64,000 nt of DNA. Origin: Paludisphaera mucosa. GTDB taxonomy: Bacteria > Planctomycetota > Planctomycetia > Isosphaerales > Isosphaeraceae. The notes under the pieces were generated by a model. That model was not told the origin of the DNA and made no database searches. It was given only the letters and a program-made list of their open reading frames with translations. This document shows, piece by piece, positions 28,401 to 35,638 of this stretch (positions are counted from its first letter, which is position 1; every line of letters starts with the position of its first letter). The stretch lies in assembly GCF_029589435.1 (NCBI RefSeq), contig NZ_JARRAG010000004.1, forward strand, positions 1 to 64,000. The letters run 5' to 3'. A program made the position numbers and the translations under genes.

Positions 28401-29395
28401 TCGGCCGCATGGATCGCGTCGACCTGCTGCGCGCCTACGCCCTGGCGTTCACGCGCCTGGGCCGGCCCGACGAGGAGGCTGCCCGGCGGTTGGCCGCTCG
28501 GCTCGACGCTTTCTTCCCCTCGAAGGCCGTCGAATCCGATTACCTGCTGGCGGAAATCCTCTCCTATCTCCAGGCCCCGACGGCCGCCCCGAAGATCATG
28601 GCGGCCCTGCGCGACGCCCTGACGCAGGAGGAAAAGGTCCAGTACGCCCTGATTCTCCGCGGGCTCAAGGCCGGCTGGACGCGGCCGCTCCGCGAGGAGT
28701 ATTTCCGCTGGTTCGTCACCGAGGCCGCGACCTTCCGCGGGGGCAACACCTTCGCGAGCTCGCTCCAGACGATCAAGAACCAGGCGATCGAGTCGCTTAG
28801 CGAGGAAGAGCGGACGGCTCTCAAGCCGATCCTGGACGCCCGCCCCTCGACGAAGTCGCCACGCGATCTGCTGGCGGCGCGGAAGACCGTCAAGGAGTGG
28901 ACCCTCGCTGAGTTGGTCCCCATCGTCGAACGCGGCATGGGCGAGAAGCGCGACCTGGACCGCGGCCGGCGGCTCTTCGGCTCGGTGGCATGCGCCTCGT
29001 GTCATCGCTGCGGATCGGACGGCGGCGGGGTCGGCCCGGATCTCACGGCCGTTTCGGGCCGATTCAACGTCCATGACCTGCTCGAATCGATGGTCGAGCC
29101 GAGCAAGGTGATCAGCGACCAGTACGCCGCCGTCGTCATCGCCAAGACCGACGGCCAGGTGGTCACGGGCCGCGTGGGCAACGTCTTCGGCGACACCCTG
29201 AGCGTCGTCGAGGACATGTTCGACCCGGGCCACTTCACCAACGTGAAGCGTGCGGACATCGACGAGATGAAGGCGTCGCCGATCTCGCAGATGCCCGTCG
29301 GCCTGCTTTCGAGCCTCACGGAGGACGAGATCCAGGACCTCGTGGCGTTCCTCCTCGTCCGCAGCGATGCCCGGGGCGCTCCACCTCGGCCGTGA
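25481..29395 (+). CDS. DUF1080 / PVC-type dehydrogenase / cytochrome c fusion protein
   Basis: 1304 residues from the ATG at 25481, with AAGGAG about 7 bases upstream. Signal peptide at about 10-32 (AVAALVLVGFLPISARS). Residues 40-265 are an uncharacterised beta-rich region. A DUF1080 (3-keto-disaccharide hydrolase-like, concanavalin-type) domain covers about 271-485, beginning FRRLFDGRSLSGWEG. A PVC-type dehydrogenase propeller follows at about 500-850 (VRDTDGDDRYDEVKLL; GGGEHGMHSILLSPDGK), then helical repeats, then a cytochrome domain with C1171-A-S-C1174-H1175 and the family C terminus (VVTGRVGNVFGDTLSVVEDM). It is predicted to be a periplasmic sugar-related oxidoreductase. The next gene encodes a stand-alone DUF1080 protein, suggesting a common substrate. 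Confidence 0.9.
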   Translation: MMIESFDLKIPAVAALVLVGFLPISARSQEAPSRADADARLVGSEGVRELDEASGYRWTTTVAASDSAAPGRNSAGWTRKHGFTRVALSGEPSPLDFVTRGGKSAVLLDGYWRVPSRPRSGGQAGAPGGGELRTIAGFRPPVVQAEELLGAATEVRHEGDRVKAVLPPESAAALLDLEAPTRRGSRRVEAPIKGPHGSVEFHIVDGLLTEYALTLGGSRRIGDREVALDRTITTRIVDVGVAKVDVPEDAREIVEALVAGQEPKVFAPEDGFRRLFDGRSLSGWEGRPGFWSVEDHAIVGRTTKDHPTKGNTFLFAKSAGANLIVDDFELRLAFKITADNATGFANSGIQYRSRDRGDFVAAGYQADMEAGPRYSGILYDEAGGAGGRGIMADRGEKVTWTADGRKDVTGRLGTSEEIGAKIKKDDWNEYVVIARGNHLQHFTNGVPTVDVYDEDAAKRLDSGILALQLHAGEPMTVRFKDVRIKSLRSASESAAGNVRVAKGFKLDQIYSVPKESQGSWVALCVDQKGRLIAADQRGKLYRMTTPPLDRSSEVEPEAIGVDLAGAHGLLYAFDSLYVMVNEAGTHGLYRVRDTDGDDRYDEVKLLREIKGGGEHGMHSILLSPDGKSLFVVCGNSTELTKVDTSRLPLNWGEDNLATRVPTGFMDDSLAPQGWIARTDPDGKSWELVAAGLRNPFDLAFNREGELFTYDADMEWDIGEPWYRPTRINHVISGAEYGFRNGSGKWPAYYIDSFGAVVDIGPGSPTGITFGYGAKFPKKYEDALFICDWSFGKLRAVHLRPDGASYAGEVEEFISGQPLPVTDVVINPKDGAMYLAVGGRGAQSALYRVTYVGGEVPQPIPVQPGSTMRDLRRKLEGYHGHADAAAIDAAWPYLSDQDRAIRYAARIALEWQDPATWRTKALKESDPRKAIAALVALCRDSGKDEPHRKADDPRPDPALQGEILKALDSIDWSSLGRMDRVDLLRAYALAFTRLGRPDEEAARRLAARLDAFFPSKAVESDYLLAEILSYLQAPTAAPKIMAALRDALTQEEKVQYALILRGLKAGWTRPLREEYFRWFVTEAATFRGGNTFASSLQTIKNQAIESLSEEERTALKPILDARPSTKSPRDLLAARKTVKEWTLAELVPIVERGMGEKRDLDRGRRLFGSVACASCHRCGSDGGGVGPDLTAVSGRFNVHDLLESMVEPSKVISDQYAAVVIAKTDGQVVTGRVGNVFGDTLSVVEDMFDPGHFTNVKRADIDEMKASPISQMPVGLLSSLTEDEIQDLVAFLLVRSDARGAPPRP

Positions 29396-29516
29396 GTGCC
29401 CCGGCGCATCCGTCGCATGGGAGGGCTATAATCCGCGCTCAGGACCGGGGAATGTCCAACCCGGCCAGGAGCAAACGGCTCTGGCCCTCCTTCACGATCT
29501 CTTCGAGGATATCGCC

Positions 29517-30164
29517 ATGAGATACGCCCTGGCGTCCGTCGCCGCGTTCGTCGCGCTGTCGCTCCCCGCTTCCGCCCAGGACCGGTCGCACCGGCTCTTC
29601 AACGGCCGCGACCTGTCGGGGTGGAAAGCGATCTCCGACAAGGAGAACGCCGACGCGGCCGCCACCTGGAGCGTCGTCGACGGCGTGCTCAAATGCACCG
29701 GCGAGCCGGCCGGGTATCTCAAGACCGACGACGAGTACAGCGACTACGTCCTGTCGCTGGAGTGGCGCTGGCCGAAGGGGAGCAAAGGGGGGAACAACGG
29801 GGTCCTCGTGCATACCTCCACCCCCCGGGCGCTCGGCGTCTGGCCCAAGTCGATCGAGGTGCAGCTCTATGCGGGCAACGCGGGCGACCTATGGGTGATC
29901 GGCACCGACCTCGACGTCCCCGACGAGGCGAGCCGCAAGGAGGATCGTCGGCACAAAAACCTGACCGACGGCTCCGAGAAGCCGATCGGCGAGTGGAATC
30001 GCATGGAGATCACCTGCGAGGGCTCCACGATGCGGGTGAAGGTGAACGGCGATCTGGTCAATGAGGCGACCAACTGCACCGTCTCGCGGGGCGCGATCAG
30101 CCTGCAGTCCGAAGGGACGCCGATCGAGTTCCGCAACATCGTGATCACCCCGTTGAAGCCCTGA
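29517..30164 (+). CDS. DUF1080 domain protein (3-keto-disaccharide hydrolase-like)
   Basis: 215 residues from the ATG at 29517. Signal peptide 1-20 (MRYALASVAAFVALSLPASA) without lipobox, so secreted or periplasmic. The whole mature part is one DUF1080 domain: HRLFNGRDLSGWKAI, then YVLSLEWRWP, GNNGVLVHTS, KSIEVQLYAGNAGDLWVI, EWNRMEITCEGSTMRVKVNG, and the family end ISLQSEGTPIEFRNIVI. The domain has a concanavalin A-like fold and some members hydrolyse 3-keto-glycosides. It lies 121 bp after the DUF1080-cytochrome fusion and is probably in the same transcription unit. Confidence 0.92.
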   Translation: MRYALASVAAFVALSLPASAQDRSHRLFNGRDLSGWKAISDKENADAAATWSVVDGVLKCTGEPAGYLKTDDEYSDYVLSLEWRWPKGSKGGNNGVLVHTSTPRALGVWPKSIEVQLYAGNAGDLWVIGTDLDVPDEASRKEDRRHKNLTDGSEKPIGEWNRMEITCEGSTMRVKVNGDLVNEATNCTVSRGAISLQSEGTPIEFRNIVITPLKP

Positions 30165-30188
30165 AGGCGTTCGCGAGCGATCTCGACC

Positions 30189-30395
30189 TCAGGCCGCACC
30201 GTCCTCGTCGTCCTCTCGGGAAGACGATTCTCCGGTGCGGCCTTTCTTCGGGTCTTGATCCCGCGTCGAGGGAGCATCGCGATGGGGCGGGACCTGGCCG
30301 GCCGCCTCGACGACCATTCCCTCGTCGGCCGGTTCCATCCGCTGACCGCTGGCCCCCGCCATGCCGGTCTGACTGGTCTTCTCCTCGCTCGCCAT
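30189..30395 (-). CDS. Small acidic, probably disordered protein with consensus ribosome site
   Basis: 68 residues from the ATG at 30395 (MASEEKTSQTGMAGASG). Start choice is firm: AAAGGAGGTG lies at 30401-30410 on this strand, an almost perfect anti-Shine-Dalgarno match. The protein is hydrophilic, without signal or membrane helix, rich in Glu, Asp, Ser, Gly and Lys, ending SSSREDDEDGAA, and is predicted to be intrinsically disordered. No family was recognised. It is convergent with the DUF1080 gene and divergent from the hybrid kinase. Such a strong ribosome site implies abundant translation. Confidence 0.7.
   Translation of the reverse strand: MASEEKTSQTGMAGASGQRMEPADEGMVVEAAGQVPPHRDAPSTRDQDPKKGRTGESSSREDDEDGAA
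30191..30243 (+). terminator. Inverted repeat between convergent genes (candidate terminator)
   Basis: AGGCCGCACCG at 30191-30201 pairs perfectly with CGGTGCGGCCT at 30233-30243; the 31-nt interval contains a further imperfect TCGTC...GACGA pairing. It begins 27 bp after the DUF1080 stop and overlaps the 3' end of the small acidic gene. TTTCTTC follows on the plus strand. Confidence 0.5.
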
Positions 30396-30598
30396 CCTGC
30401 ACCTCCTTTGCAATCGAGATCGCCTGAGTTCCCTGCTCGACCATGTGCGATTCGCGTGCCAGGGTGCATCGACGGAGTTTTCTCGAACCGCCTAGACGTT
30501 CGCGGGTTCGTCGGGTGTTCGCCAACCCGGCCGCGATTCCCTAGAATGAGGGTCGGAAGCGGGTCGTGGACGCTCGCGGCGCAGGGGCGAGACGAATC

Positions 30599-33500
30599 AT
30601 GCAGCCGAACCAGGAAGAGAAGCCCTCCCCTCCCCCTCCCGGCGACGAAGAATGGACGCGAGATAGCGAGGAAGTCCGGACGAGCGAGGCTCGCTTCCGC
30701 AACCTGTTCCGCTCGATGGACCAGGCGTCCTGCGTCGTCGAGATCCTGTTCGACGGCTCCGGCAAGGCCGTTGATTTCCGGTTCCTCGAAGCCAACCCGG
30801 CGTTCGAGAGGCATACCGGACTCAAGGACGTGGTGGACCGGACGGTGCGGGAGCTGGCGCCGGGGCTCGAAGATTTTTGGTTCGAGACCTATGGTCGAGT
30901 CGCCGAGAGTGGCGAGCCGGCTCGGTTCGAGAGGATCTCGGAGCGACTGGGAGGCCGCTGGTTCCACGTCGACGCCTTCCGGCTCGGCGGCCCGGATTCC
31001 CGCCAGGTCGCCATCATGTTCAGCGACGTCAGCGACCGCAGGAGGGTCGAGGGAGAATTGCGGCAGAGCGAGGAGCGGCATCGGAGCATCCTCGAGAGCA
31101 TCACCGACGGCTTCTTCGCCGTGGACCGGGATTGGCGGTTCACCTACGTCAACCCGCAGTTCGAGCGCATCCTCGACCAGTCCGCGGGCGACGTCCTGGG
31201 CGAGTCCCTCTGGGTCCTGTACCCGGGCCTCGCCGAGAGCGAATTCGGGGAGATCTATCGCCGGGTCGCGGCCACCCGCGTGGCCGAGTCGGCTACCGCG
31301 CACTACGCGGACTTCGACCGCTGGTTCGAGTTCAACGCCTACCCGGCGGTCGACGGCCTGTCCGTCTACTTCCGGGACGTCACCGACCGCATGCTGGCGG
31401 AGCAGGCGCTGCGAGCCAGCGAGCGACGATTCCGAGAATTGGCCGACGCCGCCCCGGCCATCCTCTGGGTGACCGAACCCGACGGCCGGTGCACGTTCCT
31501 CTCGCGCGGCTGGCACGAGCTCACCGGCCAGGCCGAGGAGGAGGCCCTGGGGATCGGGTGGGTCGACGCCTTGCATCCCGAAGACCAGGTCGCGTCGGGA
31601 CGCGCCTTCCTCGCCGCCAACGAGCGGCGCCAGATGTTCCGGTGTGAGTATCGCGTCCGCCGCCCGGACGGGTCGTACCGCTGGGCCCTCGACGTCGGCC
31701 GCCCGCGGTTCGCGTCGGACGGCTCGTTCCTCGGGTTCGTGGGATCGGTCATCGACGTCCACGAACGGAAGCTGGCCGAGGAGGAGACGCGGCGGCTCGA
31801 CGCCCGGGTCAACCTGGCTCTCGACTCCGCCCGGCTGGGCACCTGGAACATCGATCCCGCCACGGAAGCGTTGGAGACCGACGACCGGTTCCGGGCCATC
31901 TTCGGCGTTGCCGGCGACCATTGTTCATACCAGGACGCCGTCGCCATCGTCCACCCGGACGACCGGGCTCGGGTCCTCGAGGCGATCCTGGCCTCGACGC
32001 GCCCCGACGACCCGCAGCCGTACTCGCTCGAATATCGGGTCGTCCACGCCGACGGCTCGGTCCGGTGGGTCTACGTCGAGGGCCGCTCTAATTTCACGGG
32101 CGAGGGGTCGGGCCGACGGCTCGCGAGCTTCGACGGCACGATCGCCGACGTCACGGAAAAGAAACGCGCCGAGGACGAGCGCCGAGAGCTGACGGCCCGG
32201 ATCGGGCTCCAGGCGCGGATCTTCGACACCGCCCTCTCGAACTCGCCCGACTTCATCTACACCTTCGATCTGGCCGGCCGGTTCACCTACATCAACCGAG
32301 CCCTGCTGGCCCTCTGGGGCAAGACTTCCGACGAGGCCGTCGGCAAGAACTTTTTCGACCTGGATTACCCGATCGACCTTGCCGCGAGACTCCAGCGGCA
32401 GATTCAGCAGGTCGTCGCCACCAGGGCCCACGTGCGGGACGAAACGCCTTATACGAGCGCGGCGGGAGAGCGGCGCTACGACTACATCTTCGTTCCGGTC
32501 CTCGCCCCGGACGGGACGGTGGAAGCCGTCGCGGGCTCGACGCGCGACGTCACCGAGCGGACCCAGGCCGAGGAAGCGACCCGGAAACGGGCGCTCCAGC
32601 TCCAGAAGCTCGCCGAGATCGCCACGCGCGTGAACGCGGCCCACGACGTGAGTTCGGTCGTGGGCGTGGTGACCGAGGAGGCCAGGCTCCTGATCGGGGC
32701 CCGGCAGGCGGCGACGTGCATGGTGCTGGGCACGCACCACCCCTACCCTCTCAACGTCGTCTCGACGGCGACGAATCGGTCCTACGCGGCCGAAGAGCCC
32801 GGCATCCTCGGCGCCGACCTCTACATGGTGGTGAACGCCGAGAATCGGCCCGTCCGGCTGACGCAGGACGAACTGGAGCACGACGCGCGGTGGCGAATCC
32901 TCCAAAAGGTCGCGCTGGTGAAGCCCAGCGGAGGCGGCTGGCTGGCCGCTCCGCTATTGGGCCGGAACGGGAGGAACCTGGGGCTGCTCCAGCTCGCGGA
33001 CAAGCTCGACGGCGAGTTCACCGCCGACGACGAGGCCATGCTCGTGCAGCTCTCGCGACTCGCGGCCATCGCCGTCGAGAACGCCCGGCTCTATCAGGAA
33101 CTCCGCAGCAACGACGCCCGCAAGGACGAGTTCCTGGCGATGCTCGCCCACGAGTTGCGGAACCCGCTCGCGGCCATCGGCAATGCGGTGAAGGTGACCA
33201 CGAAGAGCGGCCTCAAGGAGCACATCGACTGGTCGATGGAAGTCATCACGCGGCAGATGCAGCACCTCTCGCGGCTCATCGACGACCTCATGGACGTGTC
33301 CCGCATCACCCGAGGCAAGATCGAGCTGCGCCGCTCCGTCATGGAGATCACCCCGATCCTGGAGAGCGCGGCCGCCACGGTCCGGACGCTCGTCGACGAG
33401 CGGAAGCACACCCTCGAACTCGACGTCGAGCGGGCCGGACTCTGGGCCGACGTCGACCCGACCCGTATGGAACAGGTGGTGGTGAACCTGCTGAACAACG

Positions 33501-34201
33501 CCGCCAAGTACAGCGACGACGGCGGCCGCATCCGGCTCTCGGCTCGGTCCGAACTGGACGAGGTCGTCGTCGCCGTCACGGACCGAGGCGTGGGCATCCC
33601 GCCGGAGAAGATCCCCGAGATGTTCGAGCTGTTCGCCCAGGGCGACCGTTCCCTGGCCCGCTCCGAGGGGGGGTTGGGCATCGGGCTAACCGTGGTGAAG
33701 AAGCTCGTCGAGATGCACGGCGGCACGGTCACGGCCCACAGCGCGGGGGCCGGCGAGGGGAGCGAATTCGTCATCCGCCTGCCCCGTGCTAGGTGGACGC
33801 CCGAAGCGTCGCGATCCGCCGACGCCGCGAGGGCGGAGACCGGTCGGAAGGTCCGCATCCTCGTGGTCGACGACAACGTGGACACGGCCTGGGGCATGGC
33901 GATGCTGCTGGAACTTTTGGGGCACCAGGTGGCGACGGCCCACAGCGGCCCTGCCGCCATCGAGGCGGCGACGGCGACCCCCCCGGACTTCATCCTCCTC
34001 GACATCGGCCTCCCGGGCATGAGCGGCTACGAGGTCGCCTCGCGGCTGCGGCGGGAGGCGTGCTGCAAGGACGTCGTCATCGTCGCCGTATCCGGCTACG
34101 GCCAGGACGAAGACCGCCGACGTTCGAAAGCCGCCGGCTTCGATCACCACCTGACAAAGCCCCTGGACCACGACGCCCTGCTCGCCTTACTCGCCGATTG
34201 A
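30599..34201 (+). CDS. Hybrid histidine kinase: five PAS, GAF, HisKA, HATPase, REC
   Basis: 1200 residues from the ATG at 30599; a GTG at 30566 is an alternative start. No membrane segment, so cytosolic. Five PAS-like domains in series: near 30-140 (SEARFRNLFRSMDQAS), 155-265 (SEERHRSILESITDGFFAVD), 270-395 (SERRFRELADAAPAILWVTE), 400-525 and 535-660 (FDTALSNSPDFIYTFDLAGR). A GAF domain follows (about 670-840), then HisKA with phospho-acceptor His851 (AHELRNPLAAIG), HATPase_c (NLLNNAAKYSDDGG, DRGVGIPPEKIPEMFE, GGLGIGLTVVKKLVEMHGG), and a C-terminal receiver with Asp1135 (FILLDIGLPGMSG). No adjacent DNA-binding regulator exists, so the output partner is unknown. It lies between the DUF1080 genes and the chemoreceptor region. 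Confidence 0.93.
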   Translation: MQPNQEEKPSPPPPGDEEWTRDSEEVRTSEARFRNLFRSMDQASCVVEILFDGSGKAVDFRFLEANPAFERHTGLKDVVDRTVRELAPGLEDFWFETYGRVAESGEPARFERISERLGGRWFHVDAFRLGGPDSRQVAIMFSDVSDRRRVEGELRQSEERHRSILESITDGFFAVDRDWRFTYVNPQFERILDQSAGDVLGESLWVLYPGLAESEFGEIYRRVAATRVAESATAHYADFDRWFEFNAYPAVDGLSVYFRDVTDRMLAEQALRASERRFRELADAAPAILWVTEPDGRCTFLSRGWHELTGQAEEEALGIGWVDALHPEDQVASGRAFLAANERRQMFRCEYRVRRPDGSYRWALDVGRPRFASDGSFLGFVGSVIDVHERKLAEEETRRLDARVNLALDSARLGTWNIDPATEALETDDRFRAIFGVAGDHCSYQDAVAIVHPDDRARVLEAILASTRPDDPQPYSLEYRVVHADGSVRWVYVEGRSNFTGEGSGRRLASFDGTIADVTEKKRAEDERRELTARIGLQARIFDTALSNSPDFIYTFDLAGRFTYINRALLALWGKTSDEAVGKNFFDLDYPIDLAARLQRQIQQVVATRAHVRDETPYTSAAGERRYDYIFVPVLAPDGTVEAVAGSTRDVTERTQAEEATRKRALQLQKLAEIATRVNAAHDVSSVVGVVTEEARLLIGARQAATCMVLGTHHPYPLNVVSTATNRSYAAEEPGILGADLYMVVNAENRPVRLTQDELEHDARWRILQKVALVKPSGGGWLAAPLLGRNGRNLGLLQLADKLDGEFTADDEAMLVQLSRLAAIAVENARLYQELRSNDARKDEFLAMLAHELRNPLAAIGNAVKVTTKSGLKEHIDWSMEVITRQMQHLSRLIDDLMDVSRITRGKIELRRSVMEITPILESAAATVRTLVDERKHTLELDVERAGLWADVDPTRMEQVVVNLLNNAAKYSDDGGRIRLSARSELDEVVVAVTDRGVGIPPEKIPEMFELFAQGDRSLARSEGGLGIGLTVVKKLVEMHGGTVTAHSAGAGEGSEFVIRLPRARWTPEASRSADAARAETGRKVRILVVDDNVDTAWGMAMLLELLGHQVATAHSGPAAIEAATATPPDFILLDIGLPGMSGYEVASRLRREACCKDVVIVAVSGYGQDEDRRRSKAAGFDHHLTKPLDHDALLALLAD

Positions 34202-34237
34202 CGACCTTCGGGATCGGGAGCGAGTTCGTCGGTCGGG

Positions 34238-34267
34238 GAAGAAGGCGGACTCCCGCCCGCCTTCTTC
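34238..34267. terminator. Bidirectional Rho-independent terminator
   Basis: A perfect 11-bp stem GAAGAAGGCGG (34238-34248) / CCGCCTTCTTC (34257-34267) with an 8-nt loop sits in the 88-bp gap between the convergent hybrid kinase and oxidoreductase genes. The A/T-rich outer stem suits termination in both directions. Confidence 0.75.
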
Positions 34268-34289
34268 GAGGATCGAGGTTTCGTCTCGG

Positions 34290-35411
34290 TCAGGCGACCT
34301 GGTCCATCGTCACGGCCGACTTGGCGTCGACGGAGGCGCGAACGAGCAGGCACGAGAGGACCGCCGCGCGGCCGTGCTCGACGGTGCAGACGGGCTCGCT
34401 GCGGGTGCGCACCGAGTTGACGAAGGCCTTGAGCGCGAGCAGCGTGTTATTCGTCTCGGGGCCGCCCAGGACCTGGTCGGCCTTCTTCAGGTCGGGCCGG
34501 TACGAGAACGTGCCCGTGCCGAAGTCGACCCCCCCCTTGACGCCGATCAGGCGGGTGAACTCCTCGTTGAACTTGGTCGGCGCGACCCAGCTGTGGATGA
34601 TGTTCACGAACACGTTGCCGGGGTATTCGACGACGCCCGCGTAATAGTCGTGGACGTCGCGGTCGGCCTGGCGGTCGCGGAAGAGGTCGTCGCGGCCCAT
34701 CGCCATGGCGCGTACCGGCGGGGCGTTCACGGCCCAGTTGAGGACGTCCCAATTGTGCACGGCCTGCTCGACGATCCAGTCGCCCGAGCGCCTGCGCTGG
34801 CCGAACCAGCCGAGCAGCGGTCCCCACGAGTTCGACCAGAGGATCCGCCCCTCGACGAGGTCGCCGATCTCGCCGCGGTGCACGGCGGCGATCGGCTCGA
34901 TGAAGTGGGGGTCGGCCCGGCGCTGGTGGCCGACCTGGACGATCTGCTTGCTCTCCCGCGCCGCCTTGACCACGGCGTCCAGGTCGGAGCGGCTGAGGCA
35001 CATCGGCTTCTCGCCATACAGGTCCTTGCCGGCGGCGATGGCGTCGAGATAGCAGCGGGCGTGCAGGTCGCACGGGATGGCGCTGACGATGGCGTCGAGG
35101 CCGTCCTTCGCGAGCAGCTCCTTCCAGGTGCCGTCGGTGGTGCCGGCCGGGCGTTTCTGGCCGGCGTTCTCGACGGCCTTGAGTCCCCGTTCCAGGCGCT
35201 CGCCGTCCACGTCGCAGATCGCTCGGACGGAGACGCCCGGGATCTGCAGAAGGTTCTGCAGCAGCACCGAGCCCCGATTGCCCACGCCGATCAGGCCGAC
35301 GCCGATCGTGTCGCCCGCGCCGCGGGCGGCCGCCGCAGCCCCGAGGAGGGGCGCCGACGTGAGGGCTCCGGCGGTCGCGCCGAGGAAGGTTCGTCTCGGG
35401 ATGCTCATCAT
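34290..35411 (-). CDS. Gfo/Idh/MocA family oxidoreductase, Tat-exported
   Basis: 373 residues from the ATG at 35411 (a second ATG follows directly), with GGGAG eight bases upstream. N terminus PRRTFLGATAGALTSAPLLG is a twin-arginine signal. A Rossmann NAD(P)-binding fold begins with IGVGLIGVGNRGSVLLQNL, and the family motif EKPMCLS (Lys of the EKP triad) is present, so catalysis is plausible. The C-terminal half matches the family alpha/beta domain (NWDVLNWAVNAPPVRAMAMG). Such exported enzymes in Planctomycetes act on sugars or inositols; the substrate here is unknown. It is convergent with the hybrid kinase and transcribed alone as far as seen. Confidence 0.92.
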   Translation of the reverse strand: MMSIPRRTFLGATAGALTSAPLLGAAAAARGAGDTIGVGLIGVGNRGSVLLQNLLQIPGVSVRAICDVDGERLERGLKAVENAGQKRPAGTTDGTWKELLAKDGLDAIVSAIPCDLHARCYLDAIAAGKDLYGEKPMCLSRSDLDAVVKAARESKQIVQVGHQRRADPHFIEPIAAVHRGEIGDLVEGRILWSNSWGPLLGWFGQRRRSGDWIVEQAVHNWDVLNWAVNAPPVRAMAMGRDDLFRDRQADRDVHDYYAGVVEYPGNVFVNIIHSWVAPTKFNEEFTRLIGVKGGVDFGTGTFSYRPDLKKADQVLGGPETNNTLLALKAFVNSVRTRSEPVCTVEHGRAAVLSCLLVRASVDAKSAVTMDQVA

Positions 35412-35638
35412 CGCAGGTTCTCCCGCCGAGACGGCCCGCACGCGAGCCTCCCGAAGCGCGGGACGGCCTCGTCGGCGCTCGTCCGACCGCCGTATTCGAC
35501 CCGATCCGCCGGCGCGTCGCAAGATGATACCGGGCCGCGACGGCGCCCTCCCCGCTCCGCAGGGTTCTCGCCGACTTGTCGTCAAACCGGTGGACGACAC
35601 GCGAGAGACCGCCGCGAACCGCGGCCATGCCGTGCCGA

